Assembly (NCBI GenBank): GCA_030424975.1
Contig: JAUHVY010000002.1
Coordinates: forward strand, 434,001 to 498,000
From: Alphaproteobacteria bacterium
GTDB lineage: Bacteria > Pseudomonadota > Alphaproteobacteria > Micavibrionales > Micavibrionaceae
Reading direction: 5' to 3'
DNA length: 64,000 bases
Of this stretch, positions 34,939 through 44,474 are shown piece by piece. Every line of letters starts with the position of its first letter. The first letter of the stretch is position 1. The notes under the pieces were generated by a model. It did no database searches. It saw only the letters and a list, made by a program, of their open reading frames with translations, and had not been told where the DNA came from. Position numbers and translations under genes: made by a program.

Positions 34939-35663
34939 TGCCAAGCCCGATCCGAATTTCCGAAATTTTCGGCCCGACAATACAGGGCGAAGGTGCCCTT
35001 ATCGGGCAGCCAACCGTGTTTTTACGTACGGGTGGATGCGATTATCGATGCAGTTGGTGTGATACATTACACGCCGTAGACAGCGAATATCGCCATGATT
35101 GGAAACCGATGCAAGCCGATGAGATTTTTGAACAAATCAAAACCTTGTCCGGCGAAAAACCGATTATGGTTTCGCTATCCGGCGGAAACCCCGCTATCCA
35201 ACCACTTGCGCCCCTAATTACAATCGGCAAAGCAGACGGATATAAATTCGCATTGGAAACACAAGGGTCAATCGCACAAGACTGGTTTGCTATGCTTGAT
35301 GTACTGACGTTATCGCCAAAACCACCAAGCAGCGGTGAAAAGACAGATTGGCAAAAATTCGATGCCTGTCTGAAGGCCGCCGATCAAAAACCAGAAACGG
35401 CCATGAAAATTGTTGTGATGGATGATACAGATTATGCCTATGCGCGTGATACCGCGTCGCGCTATCCGCACCTACCGCTCTATCTACAACCCGGGAACCA
35501 CACGCCCCCGCCCGCAGATGACGATGACGCACAAATTGATATTAACGGCATCATGGATCGTATGCTTTGGCTGGTTGATAAAGTTGCGGCTGACCAATGG
35601 CATAACGTACATGTTCTGCCGCAACTCCATGTGCTATTATGGGGCAATAAACGGGGGGTTTAG
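34938..35663 (+). CDS. queE: 7-carboxy-7-deazaguanine synthase (radical SAM)
   Basis: 241 residues from the ATG at 34938. The start has [19 protein letters not shown], then the radical-SAM cluster motif CDYRCSWC (near residues 34-41) and HAVD. ETQGS and the substrate-binding [11 protein letters not shown] follow. It rearranges 6-carboxytetrahydropterin to 7-carboxy-7-deazaguanine. The C-terminal region includes [14 protein letters not shown], slightly longer than compact QueE proteins. Confidence 0.94.
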   Translation: MPSPIRISEIFGPTIQGEGALIGQPTVFLRTGGCDYRCSWCDTLHAVDSEYRHDWKPMQADEIFEQIKTLSGEKPIMVSLSGGNPAIQPLAPLITIGKADGYKFALETQGSIAQDWFAMLDVLTLSPKPPSSGEKTDWQKFDACLKAADQKPETAMKIVVMDDTDYAYARDTASRYPHLPLYLQPGNHTPPPADDDDAQIDINGIMDRMLWLVDKVAADQWHNVHVLPQLHVLLWGNKRGV

Positions 35664-36227
35664 ATGGAAAAGGACCAGAAAAAGAAGAAAAAACAAGGGC
35701 CGCTTATAAAGTTTGTCGTTGTACCCATCTTATTAACAATTTTCATCGGTGCGTGTATCACGCCGATCGTGTTCGGTTTATATGAATTTATCTCACAAAT
35801 GGAATTTCGTGATGCGATCATTTTATATACCGGTATATCCGGCCTGATGATTGCCGTTATTTGGGTCTTACTTGGGCTATCAATATATGCGTTCACTCAA
35901 ACAAACATTGCTCCCGATACAAAAAAAGAAAAAGTTAGTGCCGCCTTTCTCGGCGCAGGTTTTTTCGTGCTGTGGATTGCCGCATTCCATTATTTTGAAA
36001 AGCCGCTCACACTCGCTTATGTTAACGGTACAATTAACGCGCAAAGCCAAGAATATGTATTTTGTGATGCAAAAAATAAAACCGCGTCTAAATCACAATA
36101 CTCGCAAGTTTTTGTTTTTGCGCGTAAAGATATTGGATGTGAGCCTTATGCGGCGTTGAGATTAAAAAAACTTGATACTAAAAACGCCAAAGAAAAAATT
36201 CAGAAACTAAATTCATTCTATGAATAA
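35664..36227 (+). CDS. Unknown membrane protein inside the queuosine gene cluster
   Basis: 187 residues, starting directly after the queE stop. A Lys-rich N-terminus is followed by three predicted membrane segments at about 13-40, 50-78 and 93-110. A C-terminal extracytoplasmic or cytoplasmic domain with two Cys (YVFCDAK and DIGCEPY) follows. It is not a YhhQ-type preQ0 transporter by length or motif. It lies between queE and queF, so it is co-transcribed, but no queuosine role can be shown. No known family recognised. Confidence 0.7.
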   Translation: MEKDQKKKKKQGPLIKFVVVPILLTIFIGACITPIVFGLYEFISQMEFRDAIILYTGISGLMIAVIWVLLGLSIYAFTQTNIAPDTKKEKVSAAFLGAGFFVLWIAAFHYFEKPLTLAYVNGTINAQSQEYVFCDAKNKTASKSQYSQVFVFARKDIGCEPYAALRLKKLDTKNAKEKIQKLNSFYE

Positions 36228-36238
36228 AAGGAGCCATC

Positions 36239-36706
36239 ATGAGCGATGAATCAATTTATGAAAATCTGGTACAGTTAGGCAGTAAAACAGCATTGCCCGA
36301 AACGCCTGATGACGCCGTATTAGAGCGCGTAACAAACCCGAAAAAAGACATGGCCTATTGTGTACGTTTTACAGCGCCGGAATTTACATCGCTTTGCCCG
36401 TTAACAGGCGCGCCTGATTTTGCGCATATTACAATTGATTACGTACCCAACGAATATCTGGTTGAGAGCAAATCCTTAAAACTGTTTCTTGGCTCTTTCA
36501 GAAATCACGGCTCTTTTCACGAGGATTGCACACTAGAAATTGCGCGTCGCCTGATTGAAATTACAGAACCCGTTTGGCTTCGTATTGGTGGGTATTGGTA
36601 TCCGCGCGGCGGCATACCGATTGATGTTTTTTATCAAACCGGCGAAGCACCAAAAAGCGTTTGGATTCCTGAACAAAATATACCGCCATATCGTGGACGC
36701 GGCTAA
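36239..36706 (+). CDS. queF: NADPH-dependent 7-cyano-7-deazaguanine reductase
   Basis: 155 residues, the short QueF form. The QueF motif [16 protein letters not shown] is present. The catalytic Cys is in [13 protein letters not shown] with the following Asp, and [17 protein letters not shown] closes the fold. It reduces the nitrile of preQ0 to the amine of preQ1, completing the precursor pathway encoded by queC-queD-queE. RBS AAGGAG lies seven bases before the ATG. Confidence 0.95.
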   Translation: MSDESIYENLVQLGSKTALPETPDDAVLERVTNPKKDMAYCVRFTAPEFTSLCPLTGAPDFAHITIDYVPNEYLVESKSLKLFLGSFRNHGSFHEDCTLEIARRLIEITEPVWLRIGGYWYPRGGIPIDVFYQTGEAPKSVWIPEQNIPPYRGRG

Positions 36707-36720
36707 AGGGTTTACCCTTT
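36705..36720. terminator. Short hairpin covering the convergent stops of queF and the patatin gene
   Basis: AAAGGG-TTTA-CCCTTT (36705-36720) is a perfect 6-bp inverted repeat overlapping both stop codons of convergent genes. A weak bidirectional terminator is possible. Confidence 0.4.
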
Positions 36721-37860
36721 CATTACCTTCAGGTGATCGCCTTTATCTTTGAATAATTGACTTGTCGAATTTAAAAATTCTGCATTCAAATCAACGGTAT
36801 CGTGCTGCCCGATTGCATCATAGTTTTTCTTTAACCATGCCTGCATCGTGGCACGCCCCTTATCACGCAGCATCGTCAAAAAATCCCAATCGGAATTAAA
36901 TTTACTGGTAACGGATAAATCATTCAACGCCTGATCCGCGCGAACCGAATGCACCAAAATATTTTTGAAATCGGCTTTATGTTCATCTTTCAACATATCA
37001 AGCTCGATCAGCTTTTTAACAAACGCAATTGCGCGCATTTCTCCTAGTAATGAAGAATTAAAACTGATCTCATTTATACGGTTCATAATATCTGGCGCGG
37101 TTGTCGGTGTTTCGTCACGTTTTAACGGGTTGATATGAACAATTATAACATCACGGGTTTTTGTCTTATAAAATAACGGAAACAAAGCGGGATTGCCCAT
37201 ATATCCGCCGTCCCAATAATCTTCTCCGTCGATATCAACGGCCTTGTATAAAAACGGCAAACATGCCGAAGCCATGGCAACATCTAAATCAATTTCTTTG
37301 GTTTCAAAAACCTTTATTTTTCCTGTTTTCACATGCGTTGCACTGATGAATAATTTCATACAATCACATGATGATATTGAATCAAAACACACCGTCCGCT
37401 TTAAAACATCACGCAACGGATTTATATCAAACGGATTATATTGATACGGTGAAAATAACCGCGTCCAAGAATCAAACATAAATGCGGATAAGGAATGATC
37501 CATATTCCACCCATAGGCCGCGTCCCACGGCATACGTTTAACGGGGCTGAACATGACCCCCGCCTGATAGACTTCTCGCCAAAAATCATACAAAGATCGC
37601 CGCGCATATTCGGCTTTATCAATATCGCTTGTCTTGCCGTCACGCACTGCCTTTTGCATTCCTGATGCCAATGCACATGCATTCATCGTTCCTGCACTGG
37701 TGGCGCAAATCCCTTCGATGTCAAGACGTCCGTCTTCTAATAACGCATCCAAAACACCCCATGCATAAGCCCCATGTGCCCCGCCGCCCTGCAAGGCCAG
37801 GTTAACGGTTTTACGCTCAGGCTGTTTTTTCTTCTCGGATTTTTTACGCGATTCAGACAT
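36712..37860 (-). CDS. Patatin-like phospholipase
   Basis: 382 residues from the ATG at 37860, chosen because GGAGG lies six bases upstream; a farther ATG at 37884 lacks a site. The oxyanion motif LALQGGGAHGAYAWG is followed by the nucleophile Ser in CATSAGT (first Gly of GxSxG replaced by Ala), and the catalytic Asp is in YWDGGYMGN. VIIVHINPL follows, as in bacterial patatins related to poly-3-hydroxybutyrate depolymerase annotations. It probably hydrolyses acyl esters or phospholipids. It is the last gene of a lipid-related operon. Confidence 0.88.
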   Translation of the reverse strand: MSESRKKSEKKKQPERKTVNLALQGGGAHGAYAWGVLDALLEDGRLDIEGICATSAGTMNACALASGMQKAVRDGKTSDIDKAEYARRSLYDFWREVYQAGVMFSPVKRMPWDAAYGWNMDHSLSAFMFDSWTRLFSPYQYNPFDINPLRDVLKRTVCFDSISSCDCMKLFISATHVKTGKIKVFETKEIDLDVAMASACLPFLYKAVDIDGEDYWDGGYMGNPALFPLFYKTKTRDVIIVHINPLKRDETPTTAPDIMNRINEISFNSSLLGEMRAIAFVKKLIELDMLKDEHKADFKNILVHSVRADQALNDLSVTSKFNSDWDFLTMLRDKGRATMQAWLKKNYDAIGQHDTVDLNAEFLNSTSQLFKDKGDHLKVMKG

Positions 37861-37915
37861 GGGTTGCCTCCATGTTGTATTCATTTTTTCTGCAGTGCAT
37901 CATATCACACTCAGT

Positions 37916-38467
37916 CTAAATTCCCATGACGTAAAAATACGACATATAAAAAATGATCCAAACGCCCAAATAGATATAGATTACGCCGCGCGGACTTATC
38001 TTACGTTTCAACACCATTGAAATTCCGTGTGAGGCGGACGTTACGACCAAGAAACGCGCCGCCCTTGCAACAATGCTTGATACAATGAAAAGTGCCAAAA
38101 AAATTTCCATCTGACCCGCATAAAGCGCATAGATCTTATACGGAACACCCGTAAACATTCCCGTGACGAGATTAAAGAATAAGGACTGATCCGTCATTTG
38201 AGATCCGACATGATCGGTTAATGTATGTGATATGGCGGGAATTTCATGCATAACGGAAAGCATGGAATCAAAATAAAACATCCCTGCCCAATACATCATG
38301 ATGCCGCCAATAATCGCACCGCAAACCGCATATAATATATTGATATAGGCTTCTTTAGGATTCTGGAGCGCGATATAACTCAGCCATACATCCGGTACAA
38401 AGAAAAAAAATGTGGCCTCGGCCATGCCCCAGAAAAAACTGATATAACGCGGGCATATCAAAGCCAT
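37916..38467 (-). CDS. VTT-domain-like (YqaA/DedA superfamily) membrane protein
   Basis: 183 residues with about five hydrophobic segments. It begins near a segment with MAEATFFFFVPDVWLSYIAL, followed by CGAIIGGIMMYWAGMFYF, and then FTGVPYKIYALYAG, which fits the Pro-x-Lys-x-x-x-x-x-x-G loop of VTT/YqaA proteins. Members are thought to act as lipid scramblases or flippases. The start at 38467 overlaps plsC by ten bases and has a GGA placed too close, so a downstream start near residue 15 is possible. Confidence 0.55.
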   Translation of the reverse strand: MALICPRYISFFWGMAEATFFFFVPDVWLSYIALQNPKEAYINILYAVCGAIIGGIMMYWAGMFYFDSMLSVMHEIPAISHTLTDHVGSQMTDQSLFFNLVTGMFTGVPYKIYALYAGQMEIFLALFIVSSIVARAARFLVVTSASHGISMVLKRKISPRGVIYIYLGVWIIFYMSYFYVMGI

Positions 38468-39111
38468 TCCTTTGGCTCCAACTCTGCCTCTAAGGTATCA
38501 AAGCACGCACCCAGCGTTTCAATCAAATGTGTACGATCCCCATCCCAGCGCACCGCTTCACCGATATTAATTTCACAGACAAACGGCACGAGCATCGCCT
38601 CGCCGCGGGGTAAAGATTTACCCAATCCGTGCATAAAAACAGGTGTGATTTGTGTATCGGGCCTTTGCTCCAAAACTTTTGAAATACCGTATTTCAACGG
38701 TTGGCGTTTTTCAGGATCACCACGCGTCCCTTCGGGGAAAATAACAACCGTATACCCGGCATCAAGTGCGGATAATACGGGGGCAAGGGGGTCCTGTTCG
38801 CCCCCTTTTCGATCAATCGGAATAATGCCGATAATATTCATTGAAAACCATGTCAAAAAAGGCGTACGGCAAAAATAATCTTTTGCTGCGACAACTTTTA
38901 CCTTTGGTAAATCGGCAAGCTTAAACAAGCTCATTAACACCAATGCATCCAGATGCGAATTATGGTTTGCCGCAATAAGGCGTGGCATGTCTTCGACAGA
39001 TAAGCGTTCCAGATGACGTACATTTAGCCCAAGCATCAGGATGAGGATCGGCCGAATGACAACACCGTAGAAACAAAGACGCAGGAATTGAATTACGTTT
39101 TGCTTCATCAT
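38458..39111 (-). CDS. 1-acyl-sn-glycerol-3-phosphate acyltransferase-like (PlsC family)
   Basis: 217 residues. An N-terminal membrane segment precedes the acyltransferase motif I NHNSHLDALV (H-x4-D), the motif III FPEGTRGDP, and a KYGISKVLE region. Downstream TPVFMHGLG fits motif IV. It should transfer an acyl chain to lysophosphatidate or a related lysolipid. Start ATGATG overlaps the CdsA-like stop. The gene trio resembles the order of ynbA-ynbB-ynbC in Escherichia coli, so it may be a second lipid pathway rather than the housekeeping one. Confidence 0.88.
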   Translation of the reverse strand: MMKQNVIQFLRLCFYGVVIRPILILMLGLNVRHLERLSVEDMPRLIAANHNSHLDALVLMSLFKLADLPKVKVVAAKDYFCRTPFLTWFSMNIIGIIPIDRKGGEQDPLAPVLSALDAGYTVVIFPEGTRGDPEKRQPLKYGISKVLEQRPDTQITPVFMHGLGKSLPRGEAMLVPFVCEINIGEAVRWDGDRTHLIETLGACFDTLEAELEPKEWL

Positions 39112-40049
39112 CCTGCTCCATAGAAATATCGTACCATATGAAAGAATAACGGCGCGCTCAGGCTAAGGGAATCGATGCGATCAAGTATACCGCCATGCCC
39201 TGGAATAAGTGCGCCCGCATCCTTAATGCGCAGATCACGTTTTAATGCCGACATGGTCACATCACCGATAAAGCCTGTGATACCAAGGAAAATACCGATC
39301 ATAATGGCAAATCCAAAACTGAACGGTGTTAAAATTGTCGATAATAAAACAGATAAAACGGCCGTTGTCCCAACCCCGCCGAGGAAACCTTCCCATGTTT
39401 TATTCGGGCTTACGCTGGGGATGATTTTATGTTTACCGCATAATTTCCCCCATACATATTGCGCAACGTCATTCCCTTGATTTAGCACCGCCAAGAACAA
39501 GATAAGCGCAGGGCCGCCGACAGATCCGTCAGATAAAGGCAACTTCATAAGAAAGGCAGCATGAGAAACCGCAAAAACGGTAATCATCAAACCCCAACTA
39601 ATCGCAGAAACGGATTTCAAAAAACCGTCCGTTTGACCGGCGATTAAAAAACGAAACGGCAGCAGGAAAAATACCCACACGGGAATGAACACAACAAACA
39701 AGCCGTACCAACCCGTTGCCACCAAATAATATTGGAACGGAATGGTTAAATATGCCCAAAATAAAACGCGTCGATCGGCGCGGCGCAACGGAATGATTGA
39801 CACAAATTCTTTAAACGCCAAAAAACTGATGAGGGCAAATAGAACGACAGATACATTTGGTGATGATAAGAGAGCGAGCGAAAAAATACCGATCATCACC
39901 CACCAGCTTTTTACACGATCCGATAATTCTTTATATTGATTATCTTCATCACGCATACGCATAACACTAACGATAACGGATGCGCTTAATAATAAACCTA
40001 AGACAATCGCCAAACCGATATGGACGGGCTCGGAAAAAAATCCGCTCAT
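39108..40049 (-). CDS. Phosphatidate cytidylyltransferase-like membrane enzyme (CdsA family)
   Basis: 313 residues with about eight membrane segments. The CdsA signature is at the C-terminus: SPNKTWEGFLGG in a loop, then GFIGDVTMSALKRDLRIKD and LIPGHGGILDRIDSL. It makes CDP-diacylglycerol from phosphatidate and CTP. It lies four bases from the CDP-alcohol phosphatidyltransferase, which would use its product. Confidence 0.92.
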   Translation of the reverse strand: MSGFFSEPVHIGLAIVLGLLLSASVIVSVMRMRDEDNQYKELSDRVKSWWVMIGIFSLALLSSPNVSVVLFALISFLAFKEFVSIIPLRRADRRVLFWAYLTIPFQYYLVATGWYGLFVVFIPVWVFFLLPFRFLIAGQTDGFLKSVSAISWGLMITVFAVSHAAFLMKLPLSDGSVGGPALILFLAVLNQGNDVAQYVWGKLCGKHKIIPSVSPNKTWEGFLGGVGTTAVLSVLLSTILTPFSFGFAIMIGIFLGITGFIGDVTMSALKRDLRIKDAGALIPGHGGILDRIDSLSLSAPLFFHMVRYFYGAG

Positions 40050-40052
40050 ATA

Positions 40053-40733
40053 TTACTCTCCGTCTTGAACGATTTTTACATCTTCGGGCGTATCTTCTTC
40101 ATCTGATGCGTCCTGTTCTTTGGCAAAATTTTCTGCTTCGTTAATCGATAGCGCGGTATCAATACGATTATAACATGTCCACATTGCCATGACGCATAAC
40201 ACAAGGAATAACCAGAAAATCCAGCCTTGGCCGATTACACCGACACCGATGAAAAAACCAATTACACCCATTGCCAAAGCCCGATCACTTTTTCCCATAG
40301 GGCCGTCATAGCGACGCTCGCCGCTCATCATATAGGCCAAAACACCACAAAATTCAGATAATGTGGCAAACAACATGAAAAAGCCGACAATCCATGCGGC
40401 ATAAGGTGAAAACAAAGCAAAAGGAATAAGCAATGCAACATCGGAAACGATATCGCATAATTCATTCAACGCCATACCCTTCTTTGATTTCATATTATGT
40501 TCGCGGGCAATCATGCCGTCTATGGCATTCATTGCCATACGAATAAACAAAATTACCGGCAATAAAACCCAGAAGAATGACGCGTTAAAACATAACAATG
40601 CAGCGTAAAACATGCTCATACCGGCTGCGGCCAAGGTTACTTGATTGGCCGTTACTTCTTTTTCCACCAATTGGTCGGCATAAGGCCGTAAAAAATCCTG
40701 AAATTTTGATTTAAATTGATAAACGCTGATCAT
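40053..40733 (-). CDS. CDP-alcohol phosphatidyltransferase family membrane protein
   Basis: 226 residues with about six membrane segments. The family motif is recognisable as NAIDGMIAR, eight residues, then GMALNELCD. Compared with the consensus D-x2-D-G-x2-A-R-x8-G-x3-D-x3-D, the first and third Asp are Asn here. The rest of the motif is intact. Family enzymes transfer phosphatidyl groups from CDP-diacylglycerol to an alcohol in the inner membrane. First gene of the operon with cdsA- and plsC-like genes. An acidic tail ends the protein. Confidence 0.85.
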   Translation of the reverse strand: MISVYQFKSKFQDFLRPYADQLVEKEVTANQVTLAAAGMSMFYAALLCFNASFFWVLLPVILFIRMAMNAIDGMIAREHNMKSKKGMALNELCDIVSDVALLIPFALFSPYAAWIVGFFMLFATLSEFCGVLAYMMSGERRYDGPMGKSDRALAMGVIGFFIGVGVIGQGWIFWLFLVLCVMAMWTCYNRIDTALSINEAENFAKEQDASDEEDTPEDVKIVQDGE

Positions 40734-40830
40734 AATTCCCCCCTTTATTACGTTTGATTTTCACGCAGAACAAAGCCTATCACAAACATAGGTCGTAACA
40801 TAGAGGACTTCGATAACGCTTAAATTGAAT

Positions 40831-41835
40831 TTAATCTTCCAATGGGAAAATTTTGCGTGCCAAGGCCGGATCACGGAACGCTACATCGCAAACAATGATG
40901 GCTTCCATATCATGCATGATGTGCATCAAATGTGCCTGATTGATATCATCATCAACAGATGCATATACAGGATCAGATAAAATTTCTGCGCCCTGCCCCT
41001 GAAGATATGCAGTTTTATCAGGCAGGCATGACAACATTTCGATATTCATTTTACCGGGGCGTTTTGATCCGAACGGATTTAGCGCATTCGAACATTGAAT
41101 AACATCATCCATATATTCAAGTGCATCATGATCACAACGATTTAAACGATCATCACAACGGAACCACTGTTTGAAACTTGCCAACAGAGCCTTATTGTTA
41201 AATTGTGTACTTGGGTCACGTTCAACATAACCCATATATGTCATAGCCATATCACCCAAATCTGAACCGATCAGGTGACGCCATAGCTCTCCGTATTCTT
41301 CGCTACGTAATTCCCAGGCAACCATAATGGCCATCACATCAAGATCTGCCGCGCGGATACGCTCCATCAATAAGATATAATCAGGGGAATATAATTCATC
41401 AAAACCGCCATGGCGTTTTTCTTGCCAAATATCGCGCAATGCCTTGGTCAATGTCACAAGAATAACATTTCTGAAATATGTTGAACGACCCAGCGCAGAC
41501 GGTACAAGTGCATTATTATCTAGGATCAACATTTTTTGATCCATATCGATGCAATAATCGCCGCCGTTTAAATCTTCTAATGAAATCGCCCAATCTTTGT
41601 CTGTTGCTTCGCGCAACATCAATCGTGCGCTGGGGCTGGATTCCAAAATTGAAACACACCAGCTCAACACATCACGATAATCATGAATGTCCGCATCTTC
41701 ATGATTGCGGAAAAAACCAATATCGGTCATCTCGTCATACAGCTCCGCAAAATACCATTGCGTTGGATAAATATCGTTTGAAGTCGTTACGCAGTTAATT
41801 AAATGTTTGCGCGGTTCGTTTGATTTAATCTCCAT
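40831..41835 (-). CDS. DUF6782-like putative metallopeptidase-fold protein (second of a tandem pair)
   Basis: 334 residues from the ATG at 41835, preceded by GGCGGA; the open frame extends to 42036 inside the upstream gene but lacks a site. It shares a layout with its neighbour: an N-terminal region, a segment DMDQKMLILDNN, then ALRDIWQEKRHGGF, MVAWELRSEEYGELWRHL and a C-terminal AEILSDPVYASV. It resembles the family catalogued as DUF6782, described as putative metallopeptidases, but no intact zinc motif is visible. Function unknown. Confidence 0.6.
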   Translation of the reverse strand: MEIKSNEPRKHLINCVTTSNDIYPTQWYFAELYDEMTDIGFFRNHEDADIHDYRDVLSWCVSILESSPSARLMLREATDKDWAISLEDLNGGDYCIDMDQKMLILDNNALVPSALGRSTYFRNVILVTLTKALRDIWQEKRHGGFDELYSPDYILLMERIRAADLDVMAIMVAWELRSEEYGELWRHLIGSDLGDMAMTYMGYVERDPSTQFNNKALLASFKQWFRCDDRLNRCDHDALEYMDDVIQCSNALNPFGSKRPGKMNIEMLSCLPDKTAYLQGQGAEILSDPVYASVDDDINQAHLMHIMHDMEAIIVCDVAFRDPALARKIFPLED

Positions 41836-41878
41836 AAATCCGCCTTTACCCAGATACTCTTTATAAGTGGTGGAATGA

Positions 41879-43225
41879 TTATCCCTTGCTTGACCAACGG
41901 CGGATGTCGATAACATCTGCACTTCCGCTTCGTGGTTTTCTGCTTTTTGTTTTTGAAAGTTTTTTACCTGAACTTGGTTCGTTTTCGGTGATGTACTCAA
42001 AAAGCTGAATAACGTCTGCGGTTTGTGTGCTGTCATAATTTTGGTCCTGACTTTTTGCTTCTAACAGATCATGACGAATGTCATGTGTGGATAAGTCAGA
42101 CTCTGATTGCAACACTTGTTCCGTTTCTTTGTAAGAACGCTCGAACTTGATAAACCATAGGAAATTCGCGCTTGAGCGCTCACGCACCTCTGCGAAAATA
42201 GGGTCGTCCATAATGACCTCGGCATGAATGCCTAGGTAATTTTTGCCGAACGGCATTTCCCCCAAGGCGGCAATTAATTCTGCCGTAATTTGTTTGGATG
42301 ATGATGCGTTCTCAAAAACATACCCTTTATAGTCCGCTAGCATTAGTTGGATAATTTCCTTATCCATTTTACGACAACGCTCGGACAGGAACCATGCTTC
42401 AAATACGGCGGCGCTTGCCGTTCCGTTATTGATTGTACGGAAATCCATAAATGCTTCTCTGGCATATGTTCGTGCCAAATCAGACAGGGGAGAGTTTTCA
42501 ACCCGCTCCCACACAGCTCGTGTGCCGGCCAACTGTAATTCCCATGCTATACGGATAACAGATACAACAAGATCTGCTTCTTGCGCACGGTTGATCAAAA
42601 TCGCATGTTCCGGTTTGAACATTAACGGATTGATCAATACACCTTGTCGGTGCTGCCAGTGGCGGCGTAATTCTCTTGAAACCAGTAAAATCTGGTCGTT
42701 AATAGGCATATGCGGATAAAGCGTAATCGTCCCGCTGCGACGATCATAAAAGGCCTTTTCAACCTGTTCGCTCATCATAATTTCTACATTGTACTTTTCC
42801 GCAGTATTCAAATAAGCAGCAGCCACGCGGCTCTCGCTTAGAATTTCTTTAATCTCTTTCAAACGTGTAGCTTGCTCAACATCATTCAGATAAAAATTCT
42901 CTCTGTTGTTAATGCTAATTGCGTTTTCAGAAAAATCCTGGAATGAACGCATTGTCTTTTCAGGGACATGGATGCGTTGAAAATCATAATCAAGAAGCTC
43001 TTCTTTTAATGCACGAAGTTCTTCTGCCATCATACCGATTTCAGAAATATCAAATTCTGCAGAATCCTCTTCCGGAATTTGCTCTTCATCAAAATAATAA
43101 AGTGGCTGATCACCGATATGCGTACAAATAACAGGTTGAAAGTCATTTAATGTGTAAGCCACACTACAGACCCTGTTATGCATTGTATGCGTATTATAAA
43201 AATTTTCGTAACTACTGTCGCTCAT
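41879..43225 (-). CDS. DUF6782-like putative metallopeptidase-fold protein (first of a tandem pair)
   Basis: 448 residues. An N-terminal region with no known domain (about 1-135) precedes the DUF6782-like part. That part includes VEIMMSEQVEKAFYDRR, TLYPHMP, LVSRELRRHWQHR, a degenerate H-E-x-x-H-like position with Glu and a later His, VIRIAWELQLAGTRAVWERV and AEVIMDDPIFAEV. The C-terminal 70 residues are charged and end in a Lys/Arg-rich tail. It lies 43 bases upstream of its paralogue. Role unknown; no signal peptide, so probably cytosolic. Confidence 0.65.
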   Translation of the reverse strand: MSDSSYENFYNTHTMHNRVCSVAYTLNDFQPVICTHIGDQPLYYFDEEQIPEEDSAEFDISEIGMMAEELRALKEELLDYDFQRIHVPEKTMRSFQDFSENAISINNRENFYLNDVEQATRLKEIKEILSESRVAAAYLNTAEKYNVEIMMSEQVEKAFYDRRSGTITLYPHMPINDQILLVSRELRRHWQHRQGVLINPLMFKPEHAILINRAQEADLVVSVIRIAWELQLAGTRAVWERVENSPLSDLARTYAREAFMDFRTINNGTASAAVFEAWFLSERCRKMDKEIIQLMLADYKGYVFENASSSKQITAELIAALGEMPFGKNYLGIHAEVIMDDPIFAEVRERSSANFLWFIKFERSYKETEQVLQSESDLSTHDIRHDLLEAKSQDQNYDSTQTADVIQLFEYITENEPSSGKKLSKTKSRKPRSGSADVIDIRRWSSKG

Positions 43226-43469
43226 GGACCCTAACCATATGTTCCTAAAAAAATGCCCCTTCCACGGATATGTCCCGTGGATGTATCCATTATTGACGCG
43301 AAAGTATTAACGCTTTCCTACCAAAACAGGAAAAAAGGAAACTTTTTGAAAAAAATTTTTCTATTTCCTAACAAGGGCTTAATATGCGGTAAACAAACAC
43401 TTAAAAATTGCCTTTTCATAATGCTATATGTTAAGTTTTTAAAAAAATAAAAAGCAGGGTGATTATATA
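43226..43469. promoter_or_regulatory. AT-rich divergent gap with an inverted repeat
   Basis: 244 bases between divergent genes. CCACGG (43262-43267) and CCGTGG (43275-43280) form a 6-bp inverted repeat near the start of the minus-strand gene and could be an operator or hairpin in its leader. The right half is A/T-rich and probably holds the promoter of the ChaC-like gene. No gene is supported here. Confidence 0.4.
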
Positions 43470-44474
43470 ATGCAAAATAAAATCAGTTTTGAGCCGGAAC
43501 AGCGTGAGCAAATCGCGATGGCTCTTACAGAAAATTTGGGGATTGATAATCAAGAAACACAAAACCGTTTTATTGATTCAATAGAACAAAGCGGTACCTT
43601 GCGCGGTTTCGGTTTTGGTTCTTTGCTGACTTATTCTCATCTTCAAAATGCAGACGGCACATATAAAGACAGCCTGAAGGAAAATTTTCCTGATATAAAT
43701 ACAGATACTCTTATTCAGGTTAAGCCCGCAACACTATACGGCTATGACCGTGATTTTGTATGCTATGATACTTTTTACCGTGGTACCTCCGAAGAGCCGG
43801 GCATTACTCTTGGTTTAGATAAAGCAGAAGATGCAAAAACCCCTGGCGGTGTTCTTGAAACAAATCTTAGTGATATGAGTCCGGCCGCAGCAGCCGGTTT
43901 TGTTCAGCATTATTTGGAAGAGTTTGCAAATCGCGAAATGCCGCCGAATATGCCGATTTATACATTTGATTTCATCGATGTCGATATCACAAATGGTGAA
44001 CAAACCCCTGCTCTGGTTTGTATCGCTGATAATCAAGGGCCACTATATATTCATAATGAAAATAATGATTTCGCGCGAAAAGACCCTGATTATTTTATAA
44101 AGCGCGGGGATACGGTTGCAAAAGCCTCTATTTTGGCAACGGCACATGGCGGCGATGACGCACCTGGCGCAGGAATAAAAGGCAAACAAACCGATCTCGA
44201 TTATTTACGCGGCGTTATAAACAGTAGTTTCGAAAAAAATATCCCTGTCGAAGCAAAATTCCATGATCTGTATACCATGGCCATCATTCACAGATCAGGC
44301 ATGTCACCTCAAGACAGAGCATATATGGAAGATATGGAATTACAGGGTAATGATTCAAATAAGATTGAATTACTCGCAGAATTTTCTCGTGCAATTGGTG
44401 CGCATAATGCAAACTTTACGCAAGAAGCAGCAAACGATGATGATTATCATTTAGATCAAATGGTGAATGATTAA
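43470..44474 (+). CDS. ChaC-like gamma-glutamylcyclotransferase with C-terminal extension
   Basis: 334 residues. Residues about 45-200 follow the ChaC pattern: GFGFGSLLTY (the GYGSL-type substrate loop), a LYGYDRDFVCYDTFYRGT segment, PGITLGL, GGVLETNLSD, a REM near the middle, FDFIDVDITNGEQTPALVCIAD and YI. ChaC enzymes cleave glutathione to 5-oxoproline and Cys-Gly. The protein is longer than ChaC (about 220-240) because of a 45-residue N-terminus and a helical C-terminal region from about 230. A small gene follows directly. Confidence 0.7.
   Translation: MQNKISFEPEQREQIAMALTENLGIDNQETQNRFIDSIEQSGTLRGFGFGSLLTYSHLQNADGTYKDSLKENFPDINTDTLIQVKPATLYGYDRDFVCYDTFYRGTSEEPGITLGLDKAEDAKTPGGVLETNLSDMSPAAAAGFVQHYLEEFANREMPPNMPIYTFDFIDVDITNGEQTPALVCIADNQGPLYIHNENNDFARKDPDYFIKRGDTVAKASILATAHGGDDAPGAGIKGKQTDLDYLRGVINSSFEKNIPVEAKFHDLYTMAIIHRSGMSPQDRAYMEDMELQGNDSNKIELLAEFSRAIGAHNANFTQEAANDDDYHLDQMVND

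Noticed and set aside
43253-43450. 65-residue frame in the gap before the ChaC-like gene
   Set aside because: It crosses an inverted repeat and AT-rich promoter-like sequence and lacks a ribosome site.
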